DNA of 64,000 nt from Rhodoplanes sp. Z2-YC6860 (GCF_001579845.1 NZ_CP007440.1:2670001-2734000), one strand, 5' to 3'. Positions 54,393 through 64,000 are shown, numbered from the stretch's first letter. Notes: generated from the sequence alone by a model not told the origin. Program-made: numbers and translations.

Positions 54393-55319
54393 TCACGCCA
54401 TCTTGTTGGTCAGCGTGCCGATGTTCTCGATCCAGACCTTGGTGGTGTCGCCGGCCTTCAAGAACTCGCGGCGGGCCGCGCCGACGCCGGCCGGCGTGCC
54501 GGTCAGGATGATGTCGCCCGGATAGAGCGTGATCCGCGACGACAGGTGCGACAGCTGCTCGGCGAGATTGAAGATCATGTCGCTGGTGTTGGAGTCCTGC
54601 TTGATGACGTCATTGACCCAGAGCTTGATGCCGAGCTTCTGCGGGTCCTTGATGTCGCTCGCCGGGATGATCCACGGGCCGATCGGGCAGGCGTCGTCGA
54701 AGCACTTCTGACCGACCCAGTCCCACTTGAACGGCGTCGCGTCCGGAAGCTGATCGCGTCGGCCGAGGTCGCGCGCCGAGAGCTCGTTGGCGATGGTGTA
54801 GCCCATGACGTAGCTCAGCGCCTTGTCGAGCGGCACGTCCTTCGCCTTCTTGCCGATCACGGCGCCAAGCTCGGCCTCCCAGTCGATCGCCTTCGAGGCC
54901 TTGGGCAGCTTCACGGTGGCCTTGTCGCCGGTCACGGTGCGCGACGCCTTGATGAAGTGCCACGGGTTGAGACCCACGTCGTGCGGATCGGGCGCGGGCG
55001 GAATGCCCTGCAGCTTCGCCATCTCCATCATGTGGTCGGTGTAGTTCGCGCCGGCGCAGTAGATCGCCGACGGATATAGCACCGGCGCCAGCAGCTTGGC
55101 CTTCGCCACCGGCGTGCTCTTGAGCTTGCTCTTGGCGGCCGCGTCGGCGGCCTTCTTCAGCGTGCCCTTGGCCGACGACCAGTCGTTGATGATGTCGAGC
55201 ATGCTGGCATAGGCCGCCTTGCGCGTGAGCGCGGCGGCATCGAACAGCTTCTCGTCCACCACGATGCCTGCGCGGGGGCCTTTGGGGGATTGATACGTGA
55301 CCAGCTTGTAGCTCGACAT
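54393..55319 (-). CDS. Fumarylacetoacetate hydrolase-family protein
   Basis: A 308-residue metal-dependent hydrolase/hydratase of the FAH family (2-oxo-hepta-3-ene-dioate isomerase, acylpyruvase and similar). The metal-binding acids are in DWEAELGAVIG, with GYTIANELSARDLGRRDQLP and LTGTPAGVGAARREFL. It should cleave C-C bonds of, or isomerise, dioic keto acids from ring fission, matching the catabolic gene content. The gene is read toward a strong terminator. Confidence 0.87.
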   Translation of the reverse strand: MSSYKLVTYQSPKGPRAGIVVDEKLFDAAALTRKAAYASMLDIINDWSSAKGTLKKAADAAAKSKLKSTPVAKAKLLAPVLYPSAIYCAGANYTDHMMEMAKLQGIPPAPDPHDVGLNPWHFIKASRTVTGDKATVKLPKASKAIDWEAELGAVIGKKAKDVPLDKALSYVMGYTIANELSARDLGRRDQLPDATPFKWDWVGQKCFDDACPIGPWIIPASDIKDPQKLGIKLWVNDVIKQDSNTSDMIFNLAEQLSHLSSRITLYPGDIILTGTPAGVGAARREFLKAGDTTKVWIENIGTLTNKMA

Positions 55320-55439
55320 GGATCTTCAGCTCCTTGGCATGGCCCGTTCGAGGGCGGGCTTCAGCGTATTCCTCAACCCGACGAGTTAAGCACAAAGGTC
55401 GCGGGTTGAGGCGCCCGCGCCCCCGTCCGGCCTCGATTT

Positions 55440-56405
55440 TTATTTGGGGTGGATCACGCGAACCGGCTTGCCATCCAGGAAGCCGCGGATGTCCTCGACG
55501 ATGTCCGGATAGTAGCGCTCGTAGTTCTGCTGGCTGACGTAGCCGAGATGCGGGGTCAGCACGACGTTATCGAGCTTGCGGAAGGGATGGTCGACCGGCA
55601 GCGGCTCGATGTCGAACACGTCGAGGCCCGCGCCGCCGATCTGCTTGTTGGTGAGCGCCGCGATCAGCGCCTTCTCATCCACGATCGGCCCGCGCGAGGT
55701 GTTGATGAGGTACGCGGTCTTCTTCATCAGGCCGAGCTCGCGCGCCGTGACCAGCCCGCGGTTCCGCTCGCCGAGCTGGACATGGACCGACAGGAAGTCG
55801 GCGTTCTTGAACAGGTCGTCCTTCGACACATATTCGGCGCCGACCTCCTTGCACCGCTCCGGCGTCAAATTCTGGCTCCAGGCGATGACCTTCATGCCGA
55901 ACGCCTTGCCGACGCCGGCGGCGCGCGCGCCAAGCTTGCCGAGGCCGATCAGGCCCAGGGTCTTGCCCTCGATGTCCATGCCGAGCGTGAGCTGCCAGGG
56001 CTCGCCGGCCTTCATGCGGGCGTTCTCCCAGCCGATCCGCCGGGTCAGCTCCAGCATCAGGCCGAAGGCGATGCCGGTCGTCGGATTGCCGTAGCTCGTG
56101 GTGCTGCAGACCGTGATGCCGCGCTCCTGGCAGGCCTTCATGTCGATCGAGGCGTTGTGGGCGCCGGTGGTGATCAGGAGCTTGAGCTTGGGCAGGCCCT
56201 CGATGACCGGACGAAGGAAGCGCGTGCGCTCGCGCATCATCACGACGATGTCGAAGTCCTTCACGTCGCGGATGGTGTCGGCGTCGGTGCGCCGCACCGC
56301 CTCGTTGAAGACCTTGATCTCGACGTCCTTGGTGATCTTCGACCAGTCGGCGAGCTTGAGCGCCACGTTCTGATAGTCGTCGAGGATCGCGCAGCGAAGG
56401 GCCAT
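55440..56405 (-). CDS. D-2-hydroxyacid dehydrogenase family protein
   Basis: A 321-residue NAD(P)-dependent dehydrogenase. The nucleotide motif is LGLIGLGKLGARAAGVGKAF, and the catalytic residues are R in NTSRGPIVDE, E in FDIEPLP and H in LTPHLGY. It reduces 2-keto acids or oxidises D-2-hydroxy acids. ATG at 56405 has AAGGAG eight bases upstream. It sits between the FAH-family gene and an NMT1-like gene, all on the minus strand, possibly one operon. Confidence 0.9.
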   Translation of the reverse strand: MALRCAILDDYQNVALKLADWSKITKDVEIKVFNEAVRRTDADTIRDVKDFDIVVMMRERTRFLRPVIEGLPKLKLLITTGAHNASIDMKACQERGITVCSTTSYGNPTTGIAFGLMLELTRRIGWENARMKAGEPWQLTLGMDIEGKTLGLIGLGKLGARAAGVGKAFGMKVIAWSQNLTPERCKEVGAEYVSKDDLFKNADFLSVHVQLGERNRGLVTARELGLMKKTAYLINTSRGPIVDEKALIAALTNKQIGGAGLDVFDIEPLPVDHPFRKLDNVVLTPHLGYVSQQNYERYYPDIVEDIRGFLDGKPVRVIHPK

Positions 56406-56480
56406 TGCAACACTCCTTGGATTGAAACCGGGCGGAGTGTGTCGCGCCTTGCCCTGTGGCACAAGGGTGGCTGCTCTCGA

Positions 56481-57374
56481 TCAGCGCGCCGCCGCGAGAT
56501 AGCTCGGATCGACGAAGCGGGCCATGTCGAACGCCGCATCCTTGGGCACGAGGCCGGCGCTTTGCAGCGTCGTGAACACCCGCCGCATGCCTTTCTCGGA
56601 CGCCGCGAGGCCGTCGGGCATCAGCTTGAAGTTGAGCGCGTCGGCGATGCCGCGGCGCGCATAGGCCTCGGTGGTGCCAAGCTCCTTGACCAGCACCTTG
56701 GCGGCGGTGCCGGGATCGGCGGCCATTGCGGCCTGGCCGCGGCGCATCGCGCGAAGCGCGCCGGTGACGGCCGCCCGGTTGGCTGCGGCCCAGGCCGGGT
56801 CGAGGAACACGGCGGTGAACTCGTAGTCGGGAACATACTTCACGATCGGCCCGAGGTTGCTGAAACCCGCCGCTTCGGACTCGTAGCTCAGCGGGAAGGG
56901 CTGCAGCCCCGCGTCGATCTTGCCCTCGCGCAGAAGCTTCCAGCGGGTCGGCGCGCCGCCGACCGCGTCGATGACGATGTCGCCGCGCGTCCAGCCCAGC
57001 GCCTTCTCGATGTCCTGGACGAAGTAGGTGGTGCCCTCATGCAGCGACAGCACCCCGAAGCGCGCGCCGCGAAGCTCCGTCACCGACTTGATGTGGGGGC
57101 GGGCGATGATGAAGTGCGGCGGCTTCTGCGCGACGCTCGCCACGACCCGGAACTTGCCGCCTTTGAACGCATCGGCGACCAGCGCCTCGATGCTGGCGAT
57201 GGCGATCTGCGCCTCGCCCGAATGCATGACCCCGTTGATCTTCTCGGCGTTGTCGAAGATCTCGAACTTCGGCTCGATGCCCTCGTCGGCGAAATAGCCG
57301 TTCTCCTGGGCGACCCAGACCGGGGCGTAAAACACCGTCCGCGACACCAACGCAATCTTCACCATGGCCGCCAT
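56481..57374 (-). CDS. NMT1/THI5-like binding-protein-fold protein without signal peptide
   Basis: A 297-residue protein with the NMT1 pattern APVWVAQENGYFADEGIEPK and LREGKIDAGLQPFPLSYES. The N-terminus (MAAMVKIALVSRTVFYAP) has no signal peptide, so it may be cytosolic, or the start may be further upstream. The nearest transporter genes are at 21-23 kb. It may bind a ligand for regulation or catalysis; I cannot tell which. Confidence 0.78.
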   Translation of the reverse strand: MAAMVKIALVSRTVFYAPVWVAQENGYFADEGIEPKFEIFDNAEKINGVMHSGEAQIAIASIEALVADAFKGGKFRVVASVAQKPPHFIIARPHIKSVTELRGARFGVLSLHEGTTYFVQDIEKALGWTRGDIVIDAVGGAPTRWKLLREGKIDAGLQPFPLSYESEAAGFSNLGPIVKYVPDYEFTAVFLDPAWAAANRAAVTGALRAMRRGQAAMAADPGTAAKVLVKELGTTEAYARRGIADALNFKLMPDGLAASEKGMRRVFTTLQSAGLVPKDAAFDMARFVDPSYLAAAR

Positions 57375-57408
57375 TTCACGCCCCCGGTTTGAGAGGCGCC
57401 GAGACTAG

Positions 57409-57441
57409 AGCAGGTCCGTTTCCGGCGGAAACGGACCTGCT
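57409..57441. repeat. Perfect 15-bp palindrome
   Basis: Arms AGCAGGTCCGTTTCC and GGAAACGGACCTGCT are separated by GGC. It sits 35 bases upstream of the NMT1-like start and 35 bases past the small ORF stop, on a minus-strand path. It resembles the other stem-and-triloop elements at 3103 and 47724 in layout (14 or 15 bp stem, three-base loop), but not in sequence. Confidence 0.75.
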
Positions 57442-57475
57442 TGGAATTCCTGGGTACCTTTTGGCGGCCCGGGCC

Positions 57476-57598
57476 TCAGGCCTGCCGGTGCTTCTCGCGC
57501 CACTTCGGGCCGGGGCCGCGCATATAGTGCCGTTCCGGGCGATAGTGGTCTGTGAAGGACCGAAACAGGCTCTTTCCCAGTTCGATCAGGCTCAACAT
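57476..57598 (-). CDS. Small basic 40-residue protein, unknown function
   Basis: A short frame from ATG at 57598. The 40 residues begin MLSLIELGKSLFRSF, then YRPERHYMRGPGPKW, and end REKHRQA. It is strongly basic with an amphipathic N-terminal helix and an Arg/His/Pro-rich tail. It is too short for default gene finding. The codon pattern is typical of the neighbours and the protein is not low-complexity. Possible roles include membrane or RNA association. Real-gene status is an inference. Confidence 0.5.
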   Translation of the reverse strand: MLSLIELGKSLFRSFTDHYRPERHYMRGPGPKWREKHRQA

Positions 57599-57770
57599 GA
57601 CGCCGTTCCGCTGTTTTTCGTTGTTGGCTTCGACTTGCCCATTGGTCGACGGAAACGGCGGAGAGGTTCATAAGGGAACCGGCCCCGCTTGCCCTGGGCT
57701 CAGTCGATCGCTAAATCCAGCGCTGAATCTCCCATAAAATTCTCAATTCTTTGGAAACGCGAAGCCAGAA

Positions 57771-59426
<1,656 letters not shown>

Positions 59427-59432
59427 TGTCCC

Positions 59433-59996
59433 ATGCAATACCTCGCAGCGAGCAAAGGCGCGGCGGTTCATCTTCCCGATGGCTGCCGCGTGCTTGCTGC
59501 CGGCGAGACGATCTCGTTCGAGCTGCCCTGGGCGTTCGCGCCTTTGCTCGCGCGGCTCGATGATTCCGTCGACCTTCCGGCGCTGAAGGCGGACTTGTCG
59601 GAAGCCGGCTACGAGGGCTTCGCGGTCGAGGGCCTCGAGGAGCCCGGTCATGGGCAGGCCTTCGTGCTCGGCGCCCACATCGTGCACGACCCGGTCGGGT
59701 TCCGGCCCTATGCGGCGGACATTCCGGACATCGTCAAAAGCTTTGGCGGCAGGTTCATCGCCCGTGCCGGCAAGGTGACGCCGCTGTCCGGTGCTTTCGT
59801 TCCCGAGCGCGTGGTGGTGATCGAGTTTCCCACAGCCGATGACGCGTTGCGTTTCTACACCTCGGAGCGCTACGCACCGTTGCTGAAGATCCGGCTGGCC
59901 ACGACCGAGGCCCGTTTCATGATCATGGCCCGGTCAGGGGAACTTCCGGCGGGGGTCCGCGCCGCTGCGAAAGCTTATTTGCAGCGCAGCGCCTGA
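59433..59996 (+). CDS. DUF1330 domain protein with N-terminal extension
   Basis: A 187-residue cytosolic protein. Residues about 75-165 are a DUF1330 ferredoxin-like (dimeric alpha-beta barrel) domain: FRPYAADIPDIVKSFGGRFI and FPTADDALRFYTSERYAPLL. The first 70 residues (YLAASKGAAVHLPDGCRVLA) are not part of that domain and I do not recognise them. It starts six bases after ettA. Enzymatic function is unknown. Confidence 0.75.
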   Translation: MQYLAASKGAAVHLPDGCRVLAAGETISFELPWAFAPLLARLDDSVDLPALKADLSEAGYEGFAVEGLEEPGHGQAFVLGAHIVHDPVGFRPYAADIPDIVKSFGGRFIARAGKVTPLSGAFVPERVVVIEFPTADDALRFYTSERYAPLLKIRLATTEARFMIMARSGELPAGVRAAAKAYLQRSA

Positions 59997-60046
59997 ATGC
60001 CGCAGCGCAGTTCTCTGTCACAGAATCGCATATAAATCCTGCCTCC

Positions 60047-60082
60047 ATGGCTGCCTGCGAGAGATGGCGCTGCCTGCGAGAG
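60047..60082 (+). repeat. Tandem 17/19-base duplication in 5' leader
   Basis: ATGGCTGCCTGCGAGAG (60047-60063) is followed at once by ATGGCGCTGCCTGCGAGAG (60064-60082). The copies are identical but for two added bases. The second supplies GAGAGGAG, the ribosome-binding site of the next gene, so the leader was duplicated near the start. Confidence 0.75.
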
Positions 60083-60092
60083 GAGACACCCG

Positions 60093-60668
60093 ATGTCGAT
60101 GTCTGCGGACGATCCGAAAGTGCCGCTCGATGCGCCCGCGCTCCGGCCGTTGCCGCAGCTGATCTTCGCTTCGCGCTGGCTGCAGCTGCCGCTCTATCTC
60201 GGGCTGATCGTGGCCCAGTGCGTCTATGTGGTGCTGTTCCTGAAGGAACTCTGGCACCTCATCACGCACACGCTGAGCTTCAGCGAGCAGGAGATCATGC
60301 TCGTGGTGCTCGCGCTGATCGATGTGGTGATGATCTCTAACCTCCTGATCATGGTGATCGTCGGCGGCTACGAGACCTTCGTGTCGCGGCTCGAGCTTGA
60401 GAGGCACCCCGACCAGCCGGAATGGCTGAGCCATGTCAACGCCAGTGTGCTCAAGATCAAGCTGGCGATGGCGATCATCGGCATCTCATCGATCCATCTG
60501 CTTCGTACTTTTCTCTACGCCGGCCAGCTCGGCAAGGAGGGCGCGCTCTACACCGAATCCGGCGTGATGTGGCAGGCAATCATCCACGGCTTGTTCATCG
60601 CTTCCGCCGTTGGCGTCGCTTACGTCGAGCGGCTGAGCCAGCCGGTCTATGCCGGCAAGGGTCACTGA
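60093..60668 (+). CDS. YqhA/UPF0114 (TIGR00645) membrane protein
   Basis: A 191-residue inner-membrane protein with about four helices ([39 protein letters not shown] and others). It has the family segment [20 protein letters not shown] and [19 protein letters not shown]. The function is unknown. ATG at 60093 follows GAGAGGAG. Its stop and the ATG of the transglycosylase gene share one base, so both are translated together. Confidence 0.88.
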   Translation: MSMSADDPKVPLDAPALRPLPQLIFASRWLQLPLYLGLIVAQCVYVVLFLKELWHLITHTLSFSEQEIMLVVLALIDVVMISNLLIMVIVGGYETFVSRLELERHPDQPEWLSHVNASVLKIKLAMAIIGISSIHLLRTFLYAGQLGKEGALYTESGVMWQAIIHGLFIASAVGVAYVERLSQPVYAGKGH

Positions 60669-61885
60669 TGAGGCTATTCGCAGCGGTGCTGGGGCTGCTG
60701 CTGTTCGTAGCGCCTCAGGCGCGTGCCGCCGATCCGGCGTTTCAGAATTTTCTGCAATCGACGTGGCCTGAGGCACAGCAGCTCGGCGTATCGCGCGCTA
60801 CGTTCGACGCTGCGGTCAGCGGGCTTGAGCCGGATTTGTCGCTGCCCGACCTCGCCATTCCGGGCCGTCCGGAGCAGAAGCCGCCGTCGCAGCCCGAATT
60901 CGTGCAGACGCCTGCGGGCTATGTGCGCGAAAGCTCGATCGCGCGACTTGCCGCCGAAGGCAAGAAGCTCCTCGATGCGCATCGCACGACGCTCAATGCC
61001 ATCGAGAAGCAGTTCGGCGTGCCTCCGCAGGTTCTGCTCGCCATCTGGGGCCGCGAGACCGACTTCGGCAGATACAAGCTGCCCTACGATGCGCTGCGTG
61101 TGGTCGCGACCCAGGCTTACGTCGGCCGGCGCAAGGACATGTTCCGCGGCGAATTCCTGGCCGCCTTGAGGATGCTCCAGGATGGCGTGCCGCGCGAGCG
61201 GATGCGCAGCTCCTGGGGCGGTGCGATGGGGCTCACGCAGTTCCTGCCGTCTGAATACTACAAGCACGCCGTCGATTTCGACGGCGATGGCCGTGTCGAC
61301 ATCTGGACTTCGATCCCCGATGCGTTGGCCTCGGCCGCCAAGCAGCTCGCCAACAAAGGCTGGCAGCGCGGCGAGCGCTGGGCCTATGAGGTGCGCGTGC
61401 CGGGCAATGTCGACTGCACCATCGCGCAGCCCGCGCACATCATGCCGATCGGTGAATGGCTGAAGCGCGGCTATGTACCGGCCTACGGCCGGCAGCTCAC
61501 GGCAAAAGAGTTGAAGAACGACGCGTCATTGCTGCTGCCCGAAGGCACTTACGGCCCGGGCTTCCTGGCGCCGAAAAACTACTTCGTCATCAAGGAATAC
61601 AATTTCTCGGATCTCTACGTTCTGTTCGTCGGCCATCTCAGCGACCGGATCATCGATCCGCGGCCGTTCGAGAAGGCCTGGAGCAAGAACGCGCAGCTTC
61701 GCACCGAGCAGGTCGAGGCGATGCAGAAGACTCTCACCCAGCGCGGGCTCTATCGCGACAAGCTCGACGGCAAGGCCGGCATGCTGACGCGCGCGGCGCT
61801 CGGCGAGTACCAGAAGGCCAACGGCTTGAAGCTCGACTGCTGGCCGACCGCCGCAGTGCTGAGCGACATGCAGAGCAGGCGTTAG
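60668..61885 (+). CDS. Lytic murein transglycosylase (MltB/SLT family)
   Basis: A 405-residue exported protein. A signal peptide (about 1-20, ending ARA) precedes an SLT_2/MltB domain. The catalytic glutamate is E130 in IWGRETDFGRYKLPYD, and other marks are GGAMGLTQFLPSEYYKHAVD and TSIPDALASAAKQLANKGW. The end is a peptidoglycan-binding domain (MQKTLTQRGLYRDKLDGKAG). It cleaves glycan strands in the periplasm. There is no lipobox, so it is a soluble form. Confidence 0.9.
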   Translation: MRLFAAVLGLLLFVAPQARAADPAFQNFLQSTWPEAQQLGVSRATFDAAVSGLEPDLSLPDLAIPGRPEQKPPSQPEFVQTPAGYVRESSIARLAAEGKKLLDAHRTTLNAIEKQFGVPPQVLLAIWGRETDFGRYKLPYDALRVVATQAYVGRRKDMFRGEFLAALRMLQDGVPRERMRSSWGGAMGLTQFLPSEYYKHAVDFDGDGRVDIWTSIPDALASAAKQLANKGWQRGERWAYEVRVPGNVDCTIAQPAHIMPIGEWLKRGYVPAYGRQLTAKELKNDASLLLPEGTYGPGFLAPKNYFVIKEYNFSDLYVLFVGHLSDRIIDPRPFEKAWSKNAQLRTEQVEAMQKTLTQRGLYRDKLDGKAGMLTRAALGEYQKANGLKLDCWPTAAVLSDMQSRR

Positions 61886-61919
61886 AGCGTTTTGACCGAA
61901 AGTTACTTCAGTGTCCGCT

Positions 61920-62042
61920 GTCATCGCCGGGCTTGTCCCGGCGATCTCGTTTAGGTGAGTACAGTGCGTCCCCAAGCGAGATGGCCGGGACATAGGCGAG
62001 CGAAGCGACGCCGTTCTTCGAACGGCTATGCCCGGCCATGAC
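61920..62042. repeat. Palindromic repeat related to the 16.2 kb element
   Basis: A 123-base intergenic element with inverted GTCAT / ATGAC ends. The left hairpin is ATCGCCGGG-CTTGT-CCCGGCGAT, matching the stem of the element at 16175 with one loop change. The right half is a longer hairpin, ATGGCCGGG ... CCCGGCCAT, with a nested GCCGTTC-TTC-GAACGGC. It sits between convergent genes. Confidence 0.75.
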
Positions 62043-62061
62043 GGTTGCGGGACAGCCGAAA

Positions 62062-62100
62062 CTCAAAGCAAAACCGGCGGCGCTTGCGCACCGCCGGTTT
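62062..62100 (-). terminator. Intrinsic terminator for the small Gly-rich gene
   Basis: A 10-bp stem (AAACCGGCGG / CCGCCGGTTT, 62071-62080 and 62091-62100). Reading the minus strand it ends in TTTTGCTTTG, a usable T-rich tract 24 bases past the stop. Confidence 0.8.
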
Positions 62101-62123
62101 GCATCGAAATCAGATCGATCGGT

Positions 62124-62468
62124 TTAGTAAGCCGGGCAGAAGAAGCGCGGACGGCTCCAACCCACGACATTGCCGTAGCCGTCGCGGATCGGGCGGCGCG
62201 CCCAATAGCCATCCGGGCAGCCATAGGCCGGCGCCGCACCGTATGCCGGGTAGGGCTCGTAGCCCGCCACCGGATAGTAGGCGCGTGGATAGCCGTAAGC
62301 CGGGCCCGCGCCCGCAATGGCGCTGCCGATGGCCGCGCCGGCAATCAGACCGCCGGCGACACCGAAACCAATGCCGCAGCCGCGGCAACCCGCATCGGCC
62401 GTGGTCGGCGCGAGCGTCGAAGCGGCCAGCGTCGCGCTGGTCGCGAGTGCAAGCAAAGTCTTCCTCAT
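62124..62468 (-). CDS. Small exported Gly/Tyr/Pro-rich protein
   Basis: A 114-residue protein with a signal peptide (MRKTLLALATSATLAAS, ending near ADA). The mature part begins with CRGCG, a Gly-zipper-like hydrophobic stretch (GGLIAGAAIGSAIAG), a Tyr/Pro region and CPDGYW near the C-terminus. GGGAG lies upstream of the ATG at 62468. It resembles the gene at 62692 in plan, so they are probably paralogues; rhizobial genomes have several such small surface proteins. Confidence 0.72.
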   Translation of the reverse strand: MRKTLLALATSATLAASTLAPTTADAGCRGCGIGFGVAGGLIAGAAIGSAIAGAGPAYGYPRAYYPVAGYEPYPAYGAAPAYGCPDGYWARRPIRDGYGNVVGWSRPRFFCPAY

Positions 62469-62592
62469 GATTTTTAATCTCCCATGGCGACCGGCCCCAG
62501 CGCCGAGCGCAAAACGCGCGGTCTTCCTGACCCGACCTGCCGAGGCAGAAATACGCATCGCCAATTTGTCGGAAATTTGTTTTAGGCGCCAT

Positions 62593-62623
62593 CAGTGACT
62601 TTCCGCTGTGCGAAAAGTCACTG
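62593..62623. other. Hairpin between the two Gly-rich genes
   Basis: CAGTGACTTT and AAAGTCACTG pair across an 11-base loop, with GGCGCC / GGCGC outside. It follows the 105-residue protein on the minus strand and could end its message, but no T-run is present. Confidence 0.4.
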
Positions 62624-62691
62624 AACGGCGCTTAAAACTGAACGACGGTTCAGACGACCGTTTATAGGTCAGCGTAAACCTTACAGGGACA

Positions 62692-63009
62692 TTACGGGCA
62701 GACCTGCACCCGCCGCACCCGCCAGCCATAGCCGTCCCAGAACCGCTCGCGGTGCCAGTAACAACTCGGACCTTGATCGTAGGCTTCGTATCCCGGCTCA
62801 TAGGCGTAGTAAGGGCCCCCGCCGTAATACGGTCCGCCGTAGCCGTAATAGGGCGCACCCAAAGCGCCACCGACGATGGCTCCTGCGGCGAGACCGCCAA
62901 TGACGCCGGCCGCGATGCGGCCGCCGCGCGCTTCGGCGGTGGTTGGAGCGGCGATCGCAGCGGCTGCAATCGCGCCCGCAGCCGCAAGCACAGTGAATGT
63001 CCTTGTCAT
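62692..63009 (-). CDS. Small exported Gly/Tyr-rich protein
   Basis: A 105-residue protein with a signal peptide (MTRTFTVLAAAGAIAAAAI) ending near TAEA. The mature part has a Gly-zipper (GGLAAGAIVGGALG), a repeated Tyr/Gly region (YYGYGGPYYGGGPYY) and a C-terminal CYWHRERFWDGYG segment. GAGGTGA precedes the ATG. It is a probable outer-membrane or surface protein. Function is unknown. Confidence 0.75.
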   Translation of the reverse strand: MTRTFTVLAAAGAIAAAAIAAPTTAEARGGRIAAGVIGGLAAGAIVGGALGAPYYGYGGPYYGGGPYYAYEPGYEAYDQGPSCYWHRERFWDGYGWRVRRVQVCP

Positions 63010-63135
63010 GGCGTCACCTCAGATTTGATGAGCGTGACAACACAACGCGCGAATATGCATTTCGGTTCCGCCAAACCAACAGTTCGAGCGTGCCAGCTTG
63101 GCGGAATCGGTTTGATTGGTGACGATCTGACGAAC

Positions 63136-63855
63136 TCAGGGAATGGGCAGCAGCGGCTTCTTGCCGGCATGCAGCTGCATGTCGACGGCGGTGAGCAACG
63201 CGGCGGTGCCGGCGTAATTGCCCATCAGCATGACGAGCTCGACGAGCTTGTTCGGACCGAAGATCGTCTTCAGCTTGGCAAAGGTTTCCGGCTTCACCTT
63301 GTGGTCGCGCCACAGCTGCCGGCCGAGCTCGATGATCTGTGCGTCGGTCTCGTCGAGGCCTTCGGTGCTGCGGCGATACTTGATCACGTCGATGACGTTC
63401 TGCGATACGCCTTCCTTCAGCGCCTCCGGCTCGTGTGCCACCCATTCGAACTGGCTGTCCATCTCGCGCGCGGTGGTCAGGATCGCGACCTCGCGCACAT
63501 GCGCCGTGAAGCCGGCCTCGTAGCGCAGATAACGGTTGAGCGCCGACACCATCGCGGCGGTCTTCGGGCTGAACAGTTGAATTCCCGATGGTCCCTGCAG
63601 TCCGGCAATCGAGGCGCCCGGTGTCTTGCCGCGGTCGTAAGCCTTCTTGCCGTCCTCATCGAGGTCTTCACGTTTGGGGAGAGACAGACGCATTCCAGAA
63701 CTCGGGTCGATATCGGAGGGCATTTGAGATCCTGTGCTCTGCGGACTTCCCGCAGATTGGGCGTGAACCGAAGAGGTGATCGAGCAGCCCGCTGCGGAGA
63801 GCAGGCATGCCGCAAAGAATCGAACAAAGAATCGAGCGATGGGCAGACGGCGCAT
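63136..63855 (-). CDS. Carboxymuconolactone decarboxylase-family protein, exported
   Basis: A 239-residue protein with an N-terminal membrane or signal segment (MRRLPIARFFVRFFAACLL) followed by SVHAQ. The rest is a CMD/AhpD-like fold: GPSGIQLFSPKTAAMVSALN, AHVREVAILTTAREMDSQFE and HEPEALKEGVSQNVIDVIK. No CxxC thiol pair is present, so it is not a peroxidase of the AhpD type. The enzymatic role is unknown. ATG at 63855 has GGGGAGGA upstream; an upstream ATG at 63912 is less likely. Confidence 0.8.
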   Translation of the reverse strand: MRRLPIARFFVRFFAACLLSAAGCSITSSVHAQSAGSPQSTGSQMPSDIDPSSGMRLSLPKREDLDEDGKKAYDRGKTPGASIAGLQGPSGIQLFSPKTAAMVSALNRYLRYEAGFTAHVREVAILTTAREMDSQFEWVAHEPEALKEGVSQNVIDVIKYRRSTEGLDETDAQIIELGRQLWRDHKVKPETFAKLKTIFGPNKLVELVMLMGNYAGTAALLTAVDMQLHAGKKPLLPIP

Positions 63856-64000
63856 GACAATCCTCCCCAAAATCGTTTCTCGTTGTCGCGAGCTTACAGG
63901 TGGTGACGACACTTCATCAACATCCGGTGAGGGCAGGGGTGCTTTACTCCCGCAGATGTTTCAACGTCGTGCCGTCTGCGTTACGTTCGTGCGGGCGGCT
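63856..64000. other. Right edge, no gene seen
   Basis: The last 145 bases hold no frame I can support. They include the upstream region of the CMD-family gene and perhaps the beginning of an unseen gene. Confidence 0.4.

Overview
The window is GC-rich, densely coded DNA from an alphaproteobacterium, most likely of the order Hyphomicrobiales in the Bradyrhizobium / Rhodopseudomonas / Pseudolabrys range. The order-level call rests on a complete hopanoid operon core (hpnB-C-D-E-shc), a YejA-type peptide-binding protein, a BTLCP cysteine peptidase, many Bug/TctC and NMT1-type binding proteins, and several short palindromic intergenic elements of the kind scattered through these genomes. The genus assignment is inference. 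No tRNA, rRNA or CRISPR array was seen.

Layout. 1-6.6 kb: the 5' part of a DUF697 gene overlapped by a ParA-type ATPase, a membrane [2Fe-2S] nucleotide-cyclase-like protein, a YejA-type binding protein and a GGDEF protein with a broken active site. 6.6-27 kb: a large catabolic island on both strands. It holds acyl-CoA ligase, enoyl-CoA hydratase, an ACMSD-type amidohydrolase, a kynurenine-formamidase-like cyclase, an orphan molybdenum hydroxylase large subunit, a complete NMT1/Tau-type ABC importer, an isochorismatase-type hydrolase, a UbiD decarboxylase, an atypical amidohydrolase, a Bug protein, then a second importer lacking its ATPase and a three-subunit molybdenum hydroxylase. Read together this looks like uptake, hydroxylation, decarboxylation, ring opening and CoA activation of an aromatic or N-heterocyclic acid; the substrate cannot be read from sequence.

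27-33.3 kb: the hopanoid operon, with genes overlapping by 1-4 bases or nearly touching. 33.3-42.4 kb: two near-identical direct copies of a 1047-bp IS630-family element (one base difference) flank an LTXXQ/Spy-like protein, an RND exporter, a cysteine peptidase and a UDP-glucuronate decarboxylase. 42.4-47.8 kb: a collagen-like protein gene, glutathionyl-hydroquinone reductase, a small exported protein, a SnoaL-like protein, and an alkylation-repair cluster ada-alkB-ogt-like.

47.8-57.4 kb, mostly minus strand: idi, a CoxG-like gene, pyrE, a dihydroxyphthalate-decarboxylase/SBP-like protein, a PAS-MCP, two tandem Bug proteins, FAH-family hydrolase, D-2-hydroxyacid dehydrogenase and an NMT1-like protein. 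57.4-64 kb: a 40-residue small ORF, ettA, a DUF1330 protein, a YqhA-family membrane protein overlapping a lytic transglycosylase, two small Gly/Tyr-rich exported proteins and a carboxymuconolactone-decarboxylase-family protein.

The least conventional signals are: the nucleotide cyclase and GGDEF proteins with substituted catalytic residues; an amidohydrolase lacking its HxH motif; palindromic repeat families whose copies differ by pairing-preserving changes; two convergent gene pairs that share a CTAG stop; the IS630 pair, one copy of which landed in and rebuilt a stop codon; and a 27-triplet collagen-like protein with a polylysine tail.
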